Shown: one piece after another, positions 46,890-56,106 of the stretch
How the letters are laid out: every line of letters begins with the position of its first letter
How positions within the stretch are numbered: the stretch's first letter is position 1
Assembly (NCBI RefSeq): GCF_035621475.1
Contig: NZ_CP141799.1
Location: 4,762,501-4,826,500, forward strand
DNA from: Pseudomonas paeninsulae
Lineage (GTDB): Bacteria; Pseudomonadota; Gammaproteobacteria; Pseudomonadales; Pseudomonadaceae
Direction of reading: 5' to 3'
Length of the DNA: 64,000 nt
Position numbers and translations under genes: made by a program
The notes under the pieces: generated by a model
Told to the model about the DNA's origin: nothing
What the model saw: the letters and a program-made list of their open reading frames with translations, nothing else
The model's database searches: none

Positions 46890-46916
46890 AAAACCGCCCT
46901 CAGGGGCGGTTTTTTT
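46890..46916 (+). terminator. Rho-independent terminator of glcB
   Basis: AAAACCGCCC and GGGCGGTTTT pair around four to five bases, and the plus strand runs into seven T. It lies 33 bases after the glcB stop. Confidence 0.92.
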
Positions 46917-47012
46917 GTGCCTGAGCGCCAGCCTTCTAGACTTACGTCCAATGGGCACCCTGACCGTTGCGGCAGACCATAGACACCCACAGTTGCTTCG
47001 AGGCCGTGCGGC

Positions 47013-48944
47013 ATGAGCAAATCGGACGCTTACACCCAGGCCGGCAAGACAGCGGTGTTGCAGAACATCCACGGCACCGTGGAGTTCCTGCAGAAATACC
47101 CCCCGTTCAACCAGATGGACATGGCCCACCTGGCCTACCTGGTGGAAAACTGCCAGCTGCGCTTCTACAGCGCAGGCGAGACCATCATCAAGCCGACCGA
47201 CGGCCCGGTCGAATACTTCTACATCGTCAAGCAGGGCCATGTGCATGGCGAGCGTCCGCACTCGGCCAAGCGCGGCACCGAAACCACCTTCGAGATCACC
47301 AGCGGCGAATGCTTCCCGCTGGCGGCGCTGATTGGCGACCGCGCCACCCGCACCGAACACCTCGCTGCCGAAGACACCTTCTGCCTGCTATTGAGCAAGC
47401 CGGCCTTCGTCAAGTTGTTCGCGCTGTCCAACCCATTTCGCGACTTCGCCCTGCGCGGGGTCAGCAGCCTGCTCGACCAGGTCAACCAGCAGGTCCAGAT
47501 GCGTGCGGTGGAAAGCCTCGGCGCGCAGTATTCGCTGGACAGCCGCCTGGGTGAACTGGCCATGCGCCAGCCGATCAGTTGCCCGCCCACCACGCCGCTG
47601 CGCCAGGCCGTGCAACTGATGCACGAACAGCACGTCGGCAGCATCGTCATCGTCGATCCGGCGCTCAAACCCCTGGGCATCTTCACCCTGCGCGACCTGC
47701 GCCGGGTGATCGCCGACGGCAGCTCGCTGGATCAGGCGATCGACAGCCTGATGACCCTCGAACCCTTCTACCTGCCGCCCGACGCCAGCGCCTTCGAGGC
47801 GGCAATCGCCATGACCGAGCGGCATATCGCCCACATCTGCCTGGTCGAACACGAGCGCTTGTGCGGCGTGGTCTCCGAGCGCGACCTGTTCTCCCTGCAG
47901 CGGGTCGACCTAGTCCATCTGGCCCGTACCATTCGCCATGCCGGCACGGTCGAGACCCTGACCGCGCTGCGCAGCGATATTCAGCAACTGGTCGAGCGCA
48001 TGCTCGCCCACGGCGCCAGCTCGACCCAGATCACCCACATCATCACCCTGTTCAACGACCACACCGTGTGCCGGGTGATCGAACTGACCCTGGAAGACCT
48101 CGGCGACCCCGGCGTGCCCTTCACTTGGCTGTGCTTCGGCAGCGAGGGCCGCCGCGAACAGACCCTGCACACCGACCAGGACAACGGCATCCTGTTCGAG
48201 GCCAGCGACGCGGCGAGCGCCGCCGACATGCGCCGCCGCTTGCTGCCGCTGGCCACCGAGATCAACCAGCGCCTGGCGCTGTGCGGTTTTACCCTGTGCA
48301 AGGGCAACATCATGGCCGGCAACCCGGAGCTGTGCCTGTCACGCCGCGAATGGACGCGGCGCTTCACCAGCTTTATCGATGAGGCGACCCCGGAGAACCT
48401 GCTCAGATCGAGCATCTACTTCGACCTGCGCGTGGTCTGGGGCGATCCCTACGGTTGTGACCTGCTGCGCCAGGGCCTGCTCAAGCAGGTCGCCAGCAAC
48501 AGCCTGTTCCAGCGCATGATGGCCGAGAACGCCCTGCGCCAGCGCCCACCGGTTGGGCGTTTCCGCGATTTCGTGGTGGCCCGCAAGGGCGTCGAGAAAG
48601 ACACCCTCGACCTCAAGGTGCAGGGCCTGACCCCCTTTGTCGATGGCGCCCGCCTGCTCGCCCTGGCCCACGGCATCGAAGCCTGCAACACCCTGGAGCG
48701 CCTGCGCGAGCTGATCGCCAAGGGGGTGATCGAACCACTCGATGGCGCGGCCTATGAAGAGGCCTATCACTTCATCCAGCAGACGCGCATGCAGCAACAT
48801 CAACGGCAAGCCCAGCAGGACCTGCCCTACTCCAATCGGATCGATCCCGACAGCCTCAACCAGCTCGACCGACGCATCCTGCGTGAGGCTTTTCGCCAGG
48901 CCCAGCGCCTGCAAAGCAGCCTGACGCTGCGCTATCAGCTATGA
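47013..48944 (+). CDS. cNMP-binding / CBS / DUF294 nucleotidyltransferase protein
   Basis: The 643-residue cytosolic protein has a cyclic-nucleotide-binding-like domain (about 20-150), a CBS pair (about 170-290, with HVGSIVIVDPALKPLGIFTL), a GlnD-like nucleotidyltransferase domain with GSEGRREQT (376-384) and TDQD (387-390), and a C-terminal DUF294 substrate-binding domain. It may modify a target protein in response to nucleotides; no target is known. The stop overlaps the next ATG by four bases, so it is coupled to the exonuclease gene. The PA3233-type gene is next to actP in P. aeruginosa. Confidence 0.85.
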   Translation: MSKSDAYTQAGKTAVLQNIHGTVEFLQKYPPFNQMDMAHLAYLVENCQLRFYSAGETIIKPTDGPVEYFYIVKQGHVHGERPHSAKRGTETTFEITSGECFPLAALIGDRATRTEHLAAEDTFCLLLSKPAFVKLFALSNPFRDFALRGVSSLLDQVNQQVQMRAVESLGAQYSLDSRLGELAMRQPISCPPTTPLRQAVQLMHEQHVGSIVIVDPALKPLGIFTLRDLRRVIADGSSLDQAIDSLMTLEPFYLPPDASAFEAAIAMTERHIAHICLVEHERLCGVVSERDLFSLQRVDLVHLARTIRHAGTVETLTALRSDIQQLVERMLAHGASSTQITHIITLFNDHTVCRVIELTLEDLGDPGVPFTWLCFGSEGRREQTLHTDQDNGILFEASDAASAADMRRRLLPLATEINQRLALCGFTLCKGNIMAGNPELCLSRREWTRRFTSFIDEATPENLLRSSIYFDLRVVWGDPYGCDLLRQGLLKQVASNSLFQRMMAENALRQRPPVGRFRDFVVARKGVEKDTLDLKVQGLTPFVDGARLLALAHGIEACNTLERLRELIAKGVIEPLDGAAYEEAYHFIQQTRMQQHQRQAQQDLPYSNRIDPDSLNQLDRRILREAFRQAQRLQSSLTLRYQL

Positions 48945-49648
48945 GTCAGTTCACCTGGTTCACTGGCCGCGGTCCCGCCCTGCTCGAGTCGCAACTGGAC
49001 CGACGCATCGGCCTGGCCGAGCCGGCCGTCCTCGACCACAGGCCGCTGCACGAACAGCGTCTAGTGGTCCTCGATCTGGAAACCAGTGGCCTCGACACCA
49101 AGCGCGACCAGTTGCTGTCGATTGGCGCGGTGGTGATCGAAGGCGGCGCCATCGACCTGGGCCAGCAGTTCGAATGCACCTTGCAGCGCCACGACCACAA
49201 GGTCAGTGCCAGCGTGCTGATCCACGGTCTGGCGCCCAGCGCCATCGCCGCTGGCATCGAGCCGGCCGAAGCCCTGCTGGGCTTTATGGCGTTCCTCGGC
49301 GACAGCCCGCTGCTGGCCTTCCATGCCGGCTTCGACCAGCGCATGCTCGCGCGCGCCCTCAAGCAGAGCCTGGGCTACCGCCTGCACCACCATTTCTTCG
49401 ATGTCGCCGAACTGGCGCCGCTGCTCTGCCCGCAGGCGAAGGTCCCGCGCGGCGGCCTGGATGACTGGACCCGCTATTTCGGCCTGCAGGCGCAGCAGCG
49501 CCACAATGCCAGCGCCGACGCCCTGGTCACCGCCGAGCTGGCCCTGATCCTGTTCAGCAAGGCGCGCCAGCAGCAACTGGACAGCCTGCTGGCGCTGGAT
49601 CAGCGCCTGGCCAGCTGGCGCCGGCGGCCGCGCGCGCATTCGCTCTGA
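48941..49648 (+). CDS. DnaQ-type 3'-5' exonuclease
   Basis: The 235-residue protein has the DEDDh exonuclease motifs: LVVLDLETSGLD (ExoI), LLAFHAGFDQRM (ExoII) and QQRHNASADALVTAEL (ExoIII with H...D). It resembles the epsilon subunit of DNA polymerase III but is a stand-alone paralogue. It is translationally coupled to the nucleotidyltransferase gene (ATGA). Its role next to an acetate uptake locus is unexplained. Confidence 0.88.
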   Translation: MSQFTWFTGRGPALLESQLDRRIGLAEPAVLDHRPLHEQRLVVLDLETSGLDTKRDQLLSIGAVVIEGGAIDLGQQFECTLQRHDHKVSASVLIHGLAPSAIAAGIEPAEALLGFMAFLGDSPLLAFHAGFDQRMLARALKQSLGYRLHHHFFDVAELAPLLCPQAKVPRGGLDDWTRYFGLQAQQRHNASADALVTAELALILFSKARQQQLDSLLALDQRLASWRRRPRAHSL

Positions 49649-50246
49649 TCGACGCCACGGGCATCCGTCCGCCCCACTCGCCGGCGCGTCTCTGGCCACG
49701 CGCCACCCTTAAGGCGCGCGGCTAACCGAGTGCCGCACCGAGCGCTGCCCCTGATCAGGCCTGCGCCCCGCGCCTGCCTGCCGCGCAACGCAAAACCCGG
49801 CCGCCACCCCCACTGACATCGAGCGCCGCCCTCGCCGTTTCTTCAGTGTCGTCCTGGCGCACAGGATCTGCTGGAGCCTAAACCCGAGCAAGGCCGGCCA
49901 GCGGTCGACTCCCGGTGCAAGCATCGCGTCGAGTATTTCCGCGCCGACTGCATTTATTTCGCGATATGCCTGTCTGGCGGAGACACATATTCGCAATGAG
50001 AATTTATATTTATCATTAGTTATCAGTCTATTAGCTAGACTAATAATCAGAATATCGACAATCGCCAATAGGTTGACACGGCCAAGACTGGCGTCTTTAG
50101 TTGAATGTGCGAGCGCGAGACGTGCGGACAGTGCACGCAATGCACGCAATGCACGAGGCCGCGCTGCGCAGCCGCTCTCGGGGAGAACAACACCAGTGCA
50201 ATCAACATTCCTTGGCACAACAATGGCAAGGATGTGGAGGCAATCC
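49649..50246. other. Long AT-shifted leader region before the multicopper oxidase
   Basis: The 598 bases hold no supported gene. Around 49985-50060 the base composition drops sharply to AT, with ATGAGAATTTATATTTATCA (about 49996) that loosely recalls a Fur box. A 9-base direct repeat TGCACGCAA occurs twice and a half (50132-50155). Both features fit a promoter and leader of a horizontally acquired cassette. A frame extending the oxidase upstream to 50073 lacks a ribosome-binding site. Confidence 0.5.
50132..50155. repeat. Direct 9-base tandem repeat
   Basis: TGCACGCAA is repeated at 50132 and 50141 and begins again (TGCACG) at 50150. It lies about 95 bases before the multicopper-oxidase start, in the expected untranslated leader. 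Confidence 0.5.
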
Positions 50247-52100
50247 ATGAGCAAAAAGGGCAAAAAAAATCCGTCGGCCGCTCCAAAAGACCCACCCGAC
50301 GGTCCCGCAAGACGCACATTCCTCAAACTTTCCGCCAGCGTACTGGCCGCCCCGCTGCTGCTAAACGGGCGTAACAGTGATGCGGTGGAGTGGGTGACCA
50401 CGCCGCAGCCGGTCTTCCCGCCTAGCCCGCCGACCCAGCCCTGGCTGGTGACGCTGCCCAGGGCGATAGTGCCGGTCCAACCGGTCAGCGTGCTGACCCC
50501 AAGCGGCGAGGCGGCACCGAAGAAAGCTGACGACGAAGCCGGACGAGAACCGCACCAGCGTTTCGACGAAATCATCGGCGCGCTGGGGGCGCCAGAACTC
50601 TATAAGTTAACGGCCAAGGAAATTCCCTGGGAGTTCCATCCTGATCTGACCACGCAGACCACACAGACCGCCTGGGCCTACGTTGCCGACACACCGGACG
50701 CAACCGCGCCCGCTACCATCTTCGCGAAGTACGGCCAACCGATCCTGTGCCGTTTCCATAATGAGCTGCCGCCGGGTCATGTCGGCTTCGGCAGCCCGGA
50801 AATCTCCACCCACCTGCACAACCTGCACATGTCCTCAGGCTGCGACGGCTATCCATCTGACTTCTACAGCGAAACGATGGCAGGGTCGACCCTGGATCAG
50901 GATGGGCCGAACCAAGGCCGAGGCAAGTTCAAAGACCACTTCTACCCCAACATTTACGCCGGCTTCGACGAATGGCGAGCCCTCCACGGCGAGGGTATCG
51001 GCGATCCGAATGAGGCTCTGGGTACGCTGTGGTTTCACGACCACACTGAGGATTACACCGCACCTAACGTCTACCGCGGTCTGGCGGGTTTTTACCTGCT
51101 ATTCGACCACATCGACTCGGGCAACGAGCGCGATCCGGCACCCGGCGCGCTACGCCTGCCGAGCCACCCCTACGACTACCCCCTGGCCTTCGGCGACAAG
51201 CGCTTCGCCCCCAACGGCAAGCTGTTCTGGGACGACCTGCATGTCGAGGGCGTGCTCGGCGATAAGGTGACGGTCAATGGCAAGATCGAGCCGGTGTTAC
51301 ATGTCGATGCGCGCAAATATCGCCTGCGCTTGCTCAACAGTGGGCCCAGCCGCTTCTACGAGTTCTATCTGGTCACGGCGAAAGACCAGGTGCAGCCCTT
51401 CACCTATATCGCCAACGACGGCAACCTGCTGCCGGCGCCGCTGCTCAACCAGCGCAAGGTGCATCTCGGCGTGGCCGAGCGCGCCGACATCGTGGTCGAC
51501 TTCTCCCAGTACCCAATCGGCACCGAACTGTACCTGGTCAACCGCCTGCGCCAGGACAGCACGCGCAAGCCCAAGGACGTCAAGGCGCCCGGCACTCGCG
51601 TACTGAAGTTCATCGTCGACCAATATCCGCCGCAGCAGGACCTGAGCCAGGTGCCCGAGCAACTGCGCGAACTGCCGAAGCTGCCTTCAGCCAAGGAGAT
51701 CGCCAAGTTGCGCGTGCGGCGCTGGGAGTTCGATCGCAAGAATGGTTTATGGACGGTCAACGGCCAGCTATTCGACAGCCACAACCCGCGCGCCAAGATC
51801 AAGCAAGGCAGCGCCGAGGTCTGGGAGCTGGTGAGCAAATCTGGCGGCTGGTCACACCCCATTCACATGCACCTGGAGGAAGGCCGCATCCTCAGCAAGA
51901 GCGTGGACGGTATCGATATCCCCGTGCCAGCGCACGAGCGCGGACGTAAAGACGTATTCGTGCTCGAGCAAACCATGACCATTCGCGTGCTCGTGCGCTT
52001 TCGCGACTTCCACGGCAAGTACGTCATGCATTGCCACAACGTGATCCACGAGGACCACGCGATGATGGTGCGCTGGGACGTCGAGGATCCAGATGCTTGA
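50247..52100 (+). CDS. Tat-exported multicopper oxidase
   Basis: The 617-residue laccase-like enzyme oxidises a substrate (phenols, metal ions or bilirubin-like compounds) and reduces O2 to water. It begins at 50247 behind GGAGG and carries a twin-arginine signal, ARRTFLKLSASVLAAP (Arg22-Arg23). All four copper motifs are intact: HLH (189-191), HDH (264-266), HPIHMH (537-542) and HCHNVIHEDHAMM (595-607, with type-1 Cys596, His601 and Met606). No methionine-rich copper-resistance insert is present. The SCO gene follows by 42 bases. The natural substrate is unknown. Confidence 0.9.
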   Translation: MSKKGKKNPSAAPKDPPDGPARRTFLKLSASVLAAPLLLNGRNSDAVEWVTTPQPVFPPSPPTQPWLVTLPRAIVPVQPVSVLTPSGEAAPKKADDEAGREPHQRFDEIIGALGAPELYKLTAKEIPWEFHPDLTTQTTQTAWAYVADTPDATAPATIFAKYGQPILCRFHNELPPGHVGFGSPEISTHLHNLHMSSGCDGYPSDFYSETMAGSTLDQDGPNQGRGKFKDHFYPNIYAGFDEWRALHGEGIGDPNEALGTLWFHDHTEDYTAPNVYRGLAGFYLLFDHIDSGNERDPAPGALRLPSHPYDYPLAFGDKRFAPNGKLFWDDLHVEGVLGDKVTVNGKIEPVLHVDARKYRLRLLNSGPSRFYEFYLVTAKDQVQPFTYIANDGNLLPAPLLNQRKVHLGVAERADIVVDFSQYPIGTELYLVNRLRQDSTRKPKDVKAPGTRVLKFIVDQYPPQQDLSQVPEQLRELPKLPSAKEIAKLRVRRWEFDRKNGLWTVNGQLFDSHNPRAKIKQGSAEVWELVSKSGGWSHPIHMHLEEGRILSKSVDGIDIPVPAHERGRKDVFVLEQTMTIRVLVRFRDFHGKYVMHCHNVIHEDHAMMVRWDVEDPDA

Positions 52101-52142
52101 TTCGCGCGCAGTAACACCCTTGATCAATGAGGTGAACCGCAC

Positions 52143-52754
52143 ATGAACACTCGCAGAGAACTAGTGCTGGGCATGGCCACCCTGGGCGCCGCCGCGCTCA
52201 CCCCCACAGTCTGGCGCGGCGCCGAGGCCCAGCCCCGGCTTGCCATAAACGCTAGCTCGCGCATCCCCAACATCCCGCTGGTTAGCCACGAAGGTAAGAA
52301 CGTCAGGTTCTACGACGACCTGGTGCGCGACAAGGTGGTCACCATCAACATGATGTATGTCTCCTGCGCCGATATTTGCCCGACCGCAACGGCGAACCTG
52401 CGCCGCGTGCAACAGCTATTAGGCGCGCGCGTGGGCCGGGATATATTCATGTACTCGCTGAGCCTGCAGCCTGAGCTGGATACACCAGAAACCCTCAAAG
52501 CCTACGCCAAACTGCACCGCATCGACCCAGGCTGGCTGTTCCTCACCGGCGCAGCCGCCGACATCGAGGAGCTGCGCTACAGCCTCGGCTTCTCCGATCC
52601 CGATCCAGAGGTCGACCGCGACCAGACCACCCACACCGGCATGCTGCGCATCGGCAACGACGCTTACCAACGCTGGAGCATGGCCCCGGCCCTGGCCGAG
52701 CCTCGGCAGATCCTCGCCACTATCAACCATGTCAGCCGGACGCTGACGCTTTAG
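52143..52754 (+). CDS. SCO1/SenC-type copper chaperone, Tat signal
   Basis: The 203-residue protein has a TRRELVLGMATLGAAAL head like a twin-arginine signal and a thioredoxin fold with SCADICP (Cys75, Cys79) and the distal histidine in TTHTGMLRIG. These are the copper ligands of SCO proteins that load copper into oxidases. Placed 42 bases after a multicopper oxidase, it probably metallates that enzyme rather than cytochrome oxidase, of which no subunit is nearby. Confidence 0.88.
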   Translation: MNTRRELVLGMATLGAAALTPTVWRGAEAQPRLAINASSRIPNIPLVSHEGKNVRFYDDLVRDKVVTINMMYVSCADICPTATANLRRVQQLLGARVGRDIFMYSLSLQPELDTPETLKAYAKLHRIDPGWLFLTGAAADIEELRYSLGFSDPDPEVDRDQTTHTGMLRIGNDAYQRWSMAPALAEPRQILATINHVSRTLTL

Positions 52755-52859
52755 CGCCGGGACTGGACGCGGGCCAAGCGCCGGCAAAGCAGCCCAATTT
52801 AAGAGCGCCGGCAGCTCTGGGTCGAAGCGAACTCCCCTGCCTGTGCGTATGCGCGACGG

Positions 52860-54176
52860 CTACAGATCGCGCATCAGCAGTCCGTATTCCAGCGACACCT
52901 CGGCCGGCAGCGGCAGGTAGACCACGTGGCCGTCGCCCGGCGCCACGTTGATCGCCTGGCCCTGGCGATTCTCCAGGACCTCCAGGCGCAGGCGCAGGTT
53001 GCCCTGGGGTGTCATCAGTTCCAGGCCATCGCCCAGAGCGAAGCGGTTCTTCACCCGTACTTCGGCCAGCTCGCCGCGGCGTTCGCCGGTCAGCTCGCCG
53101 ACGAATTGCTGCTGCTCGGACACCGAGCTGCCGCGCTGGTAATTCTGGTATTCGTCGTGCACATGACGGCGCAGAAAACCCTCGGTGTAGCCGCGGTGGG
53201 CCAGGGATTCCAAGGTGCCCAACAACGACTGGTCGAACGCTCGCCCGGCCACGGCATCGTCAATGGCCTTGCGGTACACCTGGGCGGTGCGCGCCACGTA
53301 GTAATGGGACTTGGTGCGGCCCTCGATCTTCAGCGAGTGCACGCCCATCTGCACCAGGCGTTCGACGTGCTGCACCGCGCGCAGATCCTTGGAGTTCATG
53401 ATGTAGGTGCCGTGCTCATCCTCGTAGGCGGCCATCTGCTCGCCGGGGCGGCTGCCGTCCTCCAGCAGAAACACCTGTTCGGTCGGCGCACCCGCACCCA
53501 GGGTCGGCTCGACGATGCGCACGATATCGCCCAGCTCGTTCTCCTGGGCAACTTCGGCCTTGTACTGCCAGCGGCAGGCGTTGGTGCAGGAGCCCTGGTT
53601 GGGGTCGCGCTTGTTGATATAGCCGGACAGCAGGCAACGCCCGGAATAGGCCATGCACAACGCGCCATGGACGAACACCTCCAGCTCCATCCCTGGCACT
53701 TCGCTGCGAATCTCGGCGATTTCCTCCAGCGATAATTCGCGCGACAGAATCACCCGACTCAGCCCCTGCTGCTGCCAGAACTTGACGCTGGCCCAGTTCA
53801 CCGCGTTGGCCTGCACCGACAGGTGGATCGGCATCTGCGGGAAATGCTCGCGCGCCAGCATGATCAAACCGGGGTCGGACATGATCAGTGCATCCGGGCC
53901 CATCTCGATCACCGGCTGCAAGTCCCTGAGAAAGGTCTTCAGCTTGGCGTTGTGCGGCGCGATATTGACCACCACGTAGAACTGCTTGCCCTGGGCATGC
54001 GCCTCGGCAATACCCAGCGCCAGGTTGGCGTGGTCGAACTCGTTGTTGCGCACCCGCAGGCTGTAGCGCGGCTGCCCGGCATACACCGCATCGGCACCGT
54101 AGGCGAAGGCGTAGCGCATGTTCTTCAGGGTGCCGGCCGGGGACAGCAGTTCGGGGTGACGGGGTGAAGAGACCAT
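52860..54176 (-). CDS. trhP: tRNA 5-hydroxyuridine synthase TrhP (U32 family, YegQ)
   Basis: TrhP is a U32-family protein that makes 5-hydroxyuridine at tRNA position 34 from prephenate-derived chemistry. The 438-residue protein starts HPELLSPAGTLKNMRYAFAY and has the family motif ELEVFVHGALCMAYSGRCLL, then SGYINKRDPNQGSC, with conserved cysteines, and SLKIEGRTKSHYYVARTAQV. The length is close to E. coli YegQ (453). No ribosome-binding site stands out before the ATG at 54176. It is not cotranscribed with actP, whose terminator lies in between. Confidence 0.9.
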   Translation of the reverse strand: MVSSPRHPELLSPAGTLKNMRYAFAYGADAVYAGQPRYSLRVRNNEFDHANLALGIAEAHAQGKQFYVVVNIAPHNAKLKTFLRDLQPVIEMGPDALIMSDPGLIMLAREHFPQMPIHLSVQANAVNWASVKFWQQQGLSRVILSRELSLEEIAEIRSEVPGMELEVFVHGALCMAYSGRCLLSGYINKRDPNQGSCTNACRWQYKAEVAQENELGDIVRIVEPTLGAGAPTEQVFLLEDGSRPGEQMAAYEDEHGTYIMNSKDLRAVQHVERLVQMGVHSLKIEGRTKSHYYVARTAQVYRKAIDDAVAGRAFDQSLLGTLESLAHRGYTEGFLRRHVHDEYQNYQRGSSVSEQQQFVGELTGERRGELAEVRVKNRFALGDGLELMTPQGNLRLRLEVLENRQGQAINVAPGDGHVVYLPLPAEVSLEYGLLMRDL

Positions 54177-54279
54177 ATGCCGCGCGCTCGAAAATCCAGG
54201 AGGGGCGCGATTCTAAGCACGCAGCTGGCGACCGGCCTTGATCTGCATCTATAAAAAGTACGAATGCTGCAGACAGCAA

Positions 54280-54301
54280 AACGCCCCGTTTCCGGGGCGT
54301 T
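54280..54301 (-). terminator. Terminator of actP
   Basis: AACGCCCCG and CGGGGCGTT form a 9-bp stem; on the minus strand the loop is GAAA and the stem is followed by TTG. It lies 28 bases after the actP stop. Confidence 0.8.
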
Positions 54302-54329
54302 GTGTTTTAGCGCTTTAGCGCTTTAGCAC

Positions 54330-56096
54330 TCAGTGCTCGATCGCAGCACCTGCACCACGGGGGATGCGGATGTCTTCGATGATGTGCTGGATATGCTCCG
54401 GCGGTGCAGCAGTGACCTGGGCCACTGCGATTGCAGTGATGAAGTTGAAGATCATGCCCAGGGTACCGATGCCTTCAGGCGAGATACCGAACCACCAGTC
54501 AGCAGGCCCGGCAGTCGGGAAGATGAACTTGTAGTAGACGATATAGCTGAAGGTGAAGGCCAGACCAACCACCATGCCGGCAATCGCGCCTTCCTTGTTC
54601 ATCCTCTTGGAGAAAATCCCCATGACGATGGCCGGGAAGAACGAGGCTGCCGCCAGACCGAAGGCGAATGCCACCACCTGCGCCACGAAGGCCGGCGGGT
54701 AGATACCGAACAGACCGGCCACCAGTACCGCCACACCTGCGGCCAGACGTGCCGCGAGCAGCTCCTTCTTCTCGCTGATGTTGGGCATCAGAGTGCTCTT
54801 CAGCAGGTCATGCGAGATCGAGGTCGAAATCACCAACAACAAGCCTGCAGCAGTCGACAGTGCAGCCGCCAGACCACCCGCAGCGATCAAGGCGATCACC
54901 CAGCCCGGCAGACCGGCGATTTCCGGGTTGGCCAGGACGATGATGTCGCGATCCACGTAGAACTCAGTGGCTGCCGGTGTAGCAACGTTAGTCACCACGC
55001 GCTCGCCATTCACCCCAAGCTCTGCGGCGAAGGTCGGAGCACCCACGAATGGAGCACCTGGGCCGTACTGGATCTTGCCGTCACCGTTCTTGTCCATCCA
55101 GGCGATAAGACCGGACTTCTCCCAGTTCTTCACCCACTGCGGCGCTTCGCTGTATTGCAGCTCAGGAATGCTGGTCAACAGGTTGATCCGGGCAAAAGCC
55201 GCGAGAGCAGGAGCGGTGGTGTAGAGAATGGCAATGAACAGCAGGGCATAACCGGCAGACTGACGGGCAGCACGGACGGTCGGGGTGGTGAAGAAGCGTA
55301 CGATCACGTGCGGCAGACCGGCAGTACCGACCATCAACGCCATGGTGATGAAGAACACGTCGATGGTCGACTTCTTGCCATCGGTGTAGGTGTCGAAGCC
55401 CAGCTCAGTGCTCAGGCCATTCAGGCGTTCGAGGACCGAGGTGCTGGTGCCGATCACGTCACTGCCGAAGCCCAGCTGCGGGATCGGGTTGCCAGTGATC
55501 ATCATCGAGATGTAAATCGCCGGCACCATGTAGGCGAAGATCATCACGCAGAACTGCGCCACCTGGGTGTAGGTGATGCCCTTCATGCCGCCGAGTACGG
55601 AGTAGAAGAACACGATGGCCATGCCGATCAATACGCCGGTGTTGATGTCCACTTCCAGGTAGCGGGAGAAGACGATGCCGACGCCGCGCATCTGCCCAGC
55701 CACGTAGGTGAACGAGATGAAGATCACGCACACCACAGCAACCAGACGCGCGGTCTGCGAGTAGTAACGCTCGCCGATGAAATCCGGCACGGTGAACTTG
55801 CCGAACTTGCGCAGGTAGGGTGCCAGGCACATGGCCAGGAGCACGTAACCGCCGGTCCAACCCATCAGGTACACGCTACCGTCGAGGCCGACGAAGGAGA
55901 TGATCCCCGCCATCGAGATGAACGACGCCGCCGACATCCAGTCGGCGCCGGTGGCCATGCCGTTGAGGATCGGGTGTACGCCCTTGCTGGCGACGTAGTA
56001 TTCGCTGGTGGAGCCGGCCCGGGTATAGAGGGCGATGCCGATATACAGCGCAAAAGTCGCGCCGACGAACAGATAGATCAGAGTTTGGGTATCCAT
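54330..56096 (-). CDS. actP: Cation/acetate symporter ActP-type (SSS family)
   Basis: The permease takes up acetate or related monocarboxylates with sodium. The 588-residue protein has about 14 membrane segments and the SSS pattern GADWMSAASFISMAGIISFV, then YLRKFGKFTVPDFIGERY, and LAAALSTAAGLLLVISTSIS. A large extramembrane insert near residues 320-390 contains DKNGDGKIQYG (335-345), an EF-hand-like calcium loop, as in the VC_2705-type subfamily. The DUF485 partner gene lies ten bases upstream. Confidence 0.93.
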   Translation of the reverse strand: MDTQTLIYLFVGATFALYIGIALYTRAGSTSEYYVASKGVHPILNGMATGADWMSAASFISMAGIISFVGLDGSVYLMGWTGGYVLLAMCLAPYLRKFGKFTVPDFIGERYYSQTARLVAVVCVIFISFTYVAGQMRGVGIVFSRYLEVDINTGVLIGMAIVFFYSVLGGMKGITYTQVAQFCVMIFAYMVPAIYISMMITGNPIPQLGFGSDVIGTSTSVLERLNGLSTELGFDTYTDGKKSTIDVFFITMALMVGTAGLPHVIVRFFTTPTVRAARQSAGYALLFIAILYTTAPALAAFARINLLTSIPELQYSEAPQWVKNWEKSGLIAWMDKNGDGKIQYGPGAPFVGAPTFAAELGVNGERVVTNVATPAATEFYVDRDIIVLANPEIAGLPGWVIALIAAGGLAAALSTAAGLLLVISTSISHDLLKSTLMPNISEKKELLAARLAAGVAVLVAGLFGIYPPAFVAQVVAFAFGLAAASFFPAIVMGIFSKRMNKEGAIAGMVVGLAFTFSYIVYYKFIFPTAGPADWWFGISPEGIGTLGMIFNFITAIAVAQVTAAPPEHIQHIIEDIRIPRGAGAAIEH

Positions 56097-56106
56097 GTTC
56101 GGCGCC

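Noticed and set aside
44962..46890. 642-codon minus-strand frame
   Set aside because: Antisense of glcB with Val/His/Gln-rich composition and no motif.
49996..50015. Fur box before the multicopper oxidase
   Set aside because: Only one half fits the GATAAT pattern and symmetry is poor, so it is kept as a remark, not a feature.
50073..50246. Upstream start of the multicopper oxidase
   Set aside because: No ribosome-binding site, the Tat signal would be placed 80 residues in, and the stretch includes the TGCACGCAA repeat.
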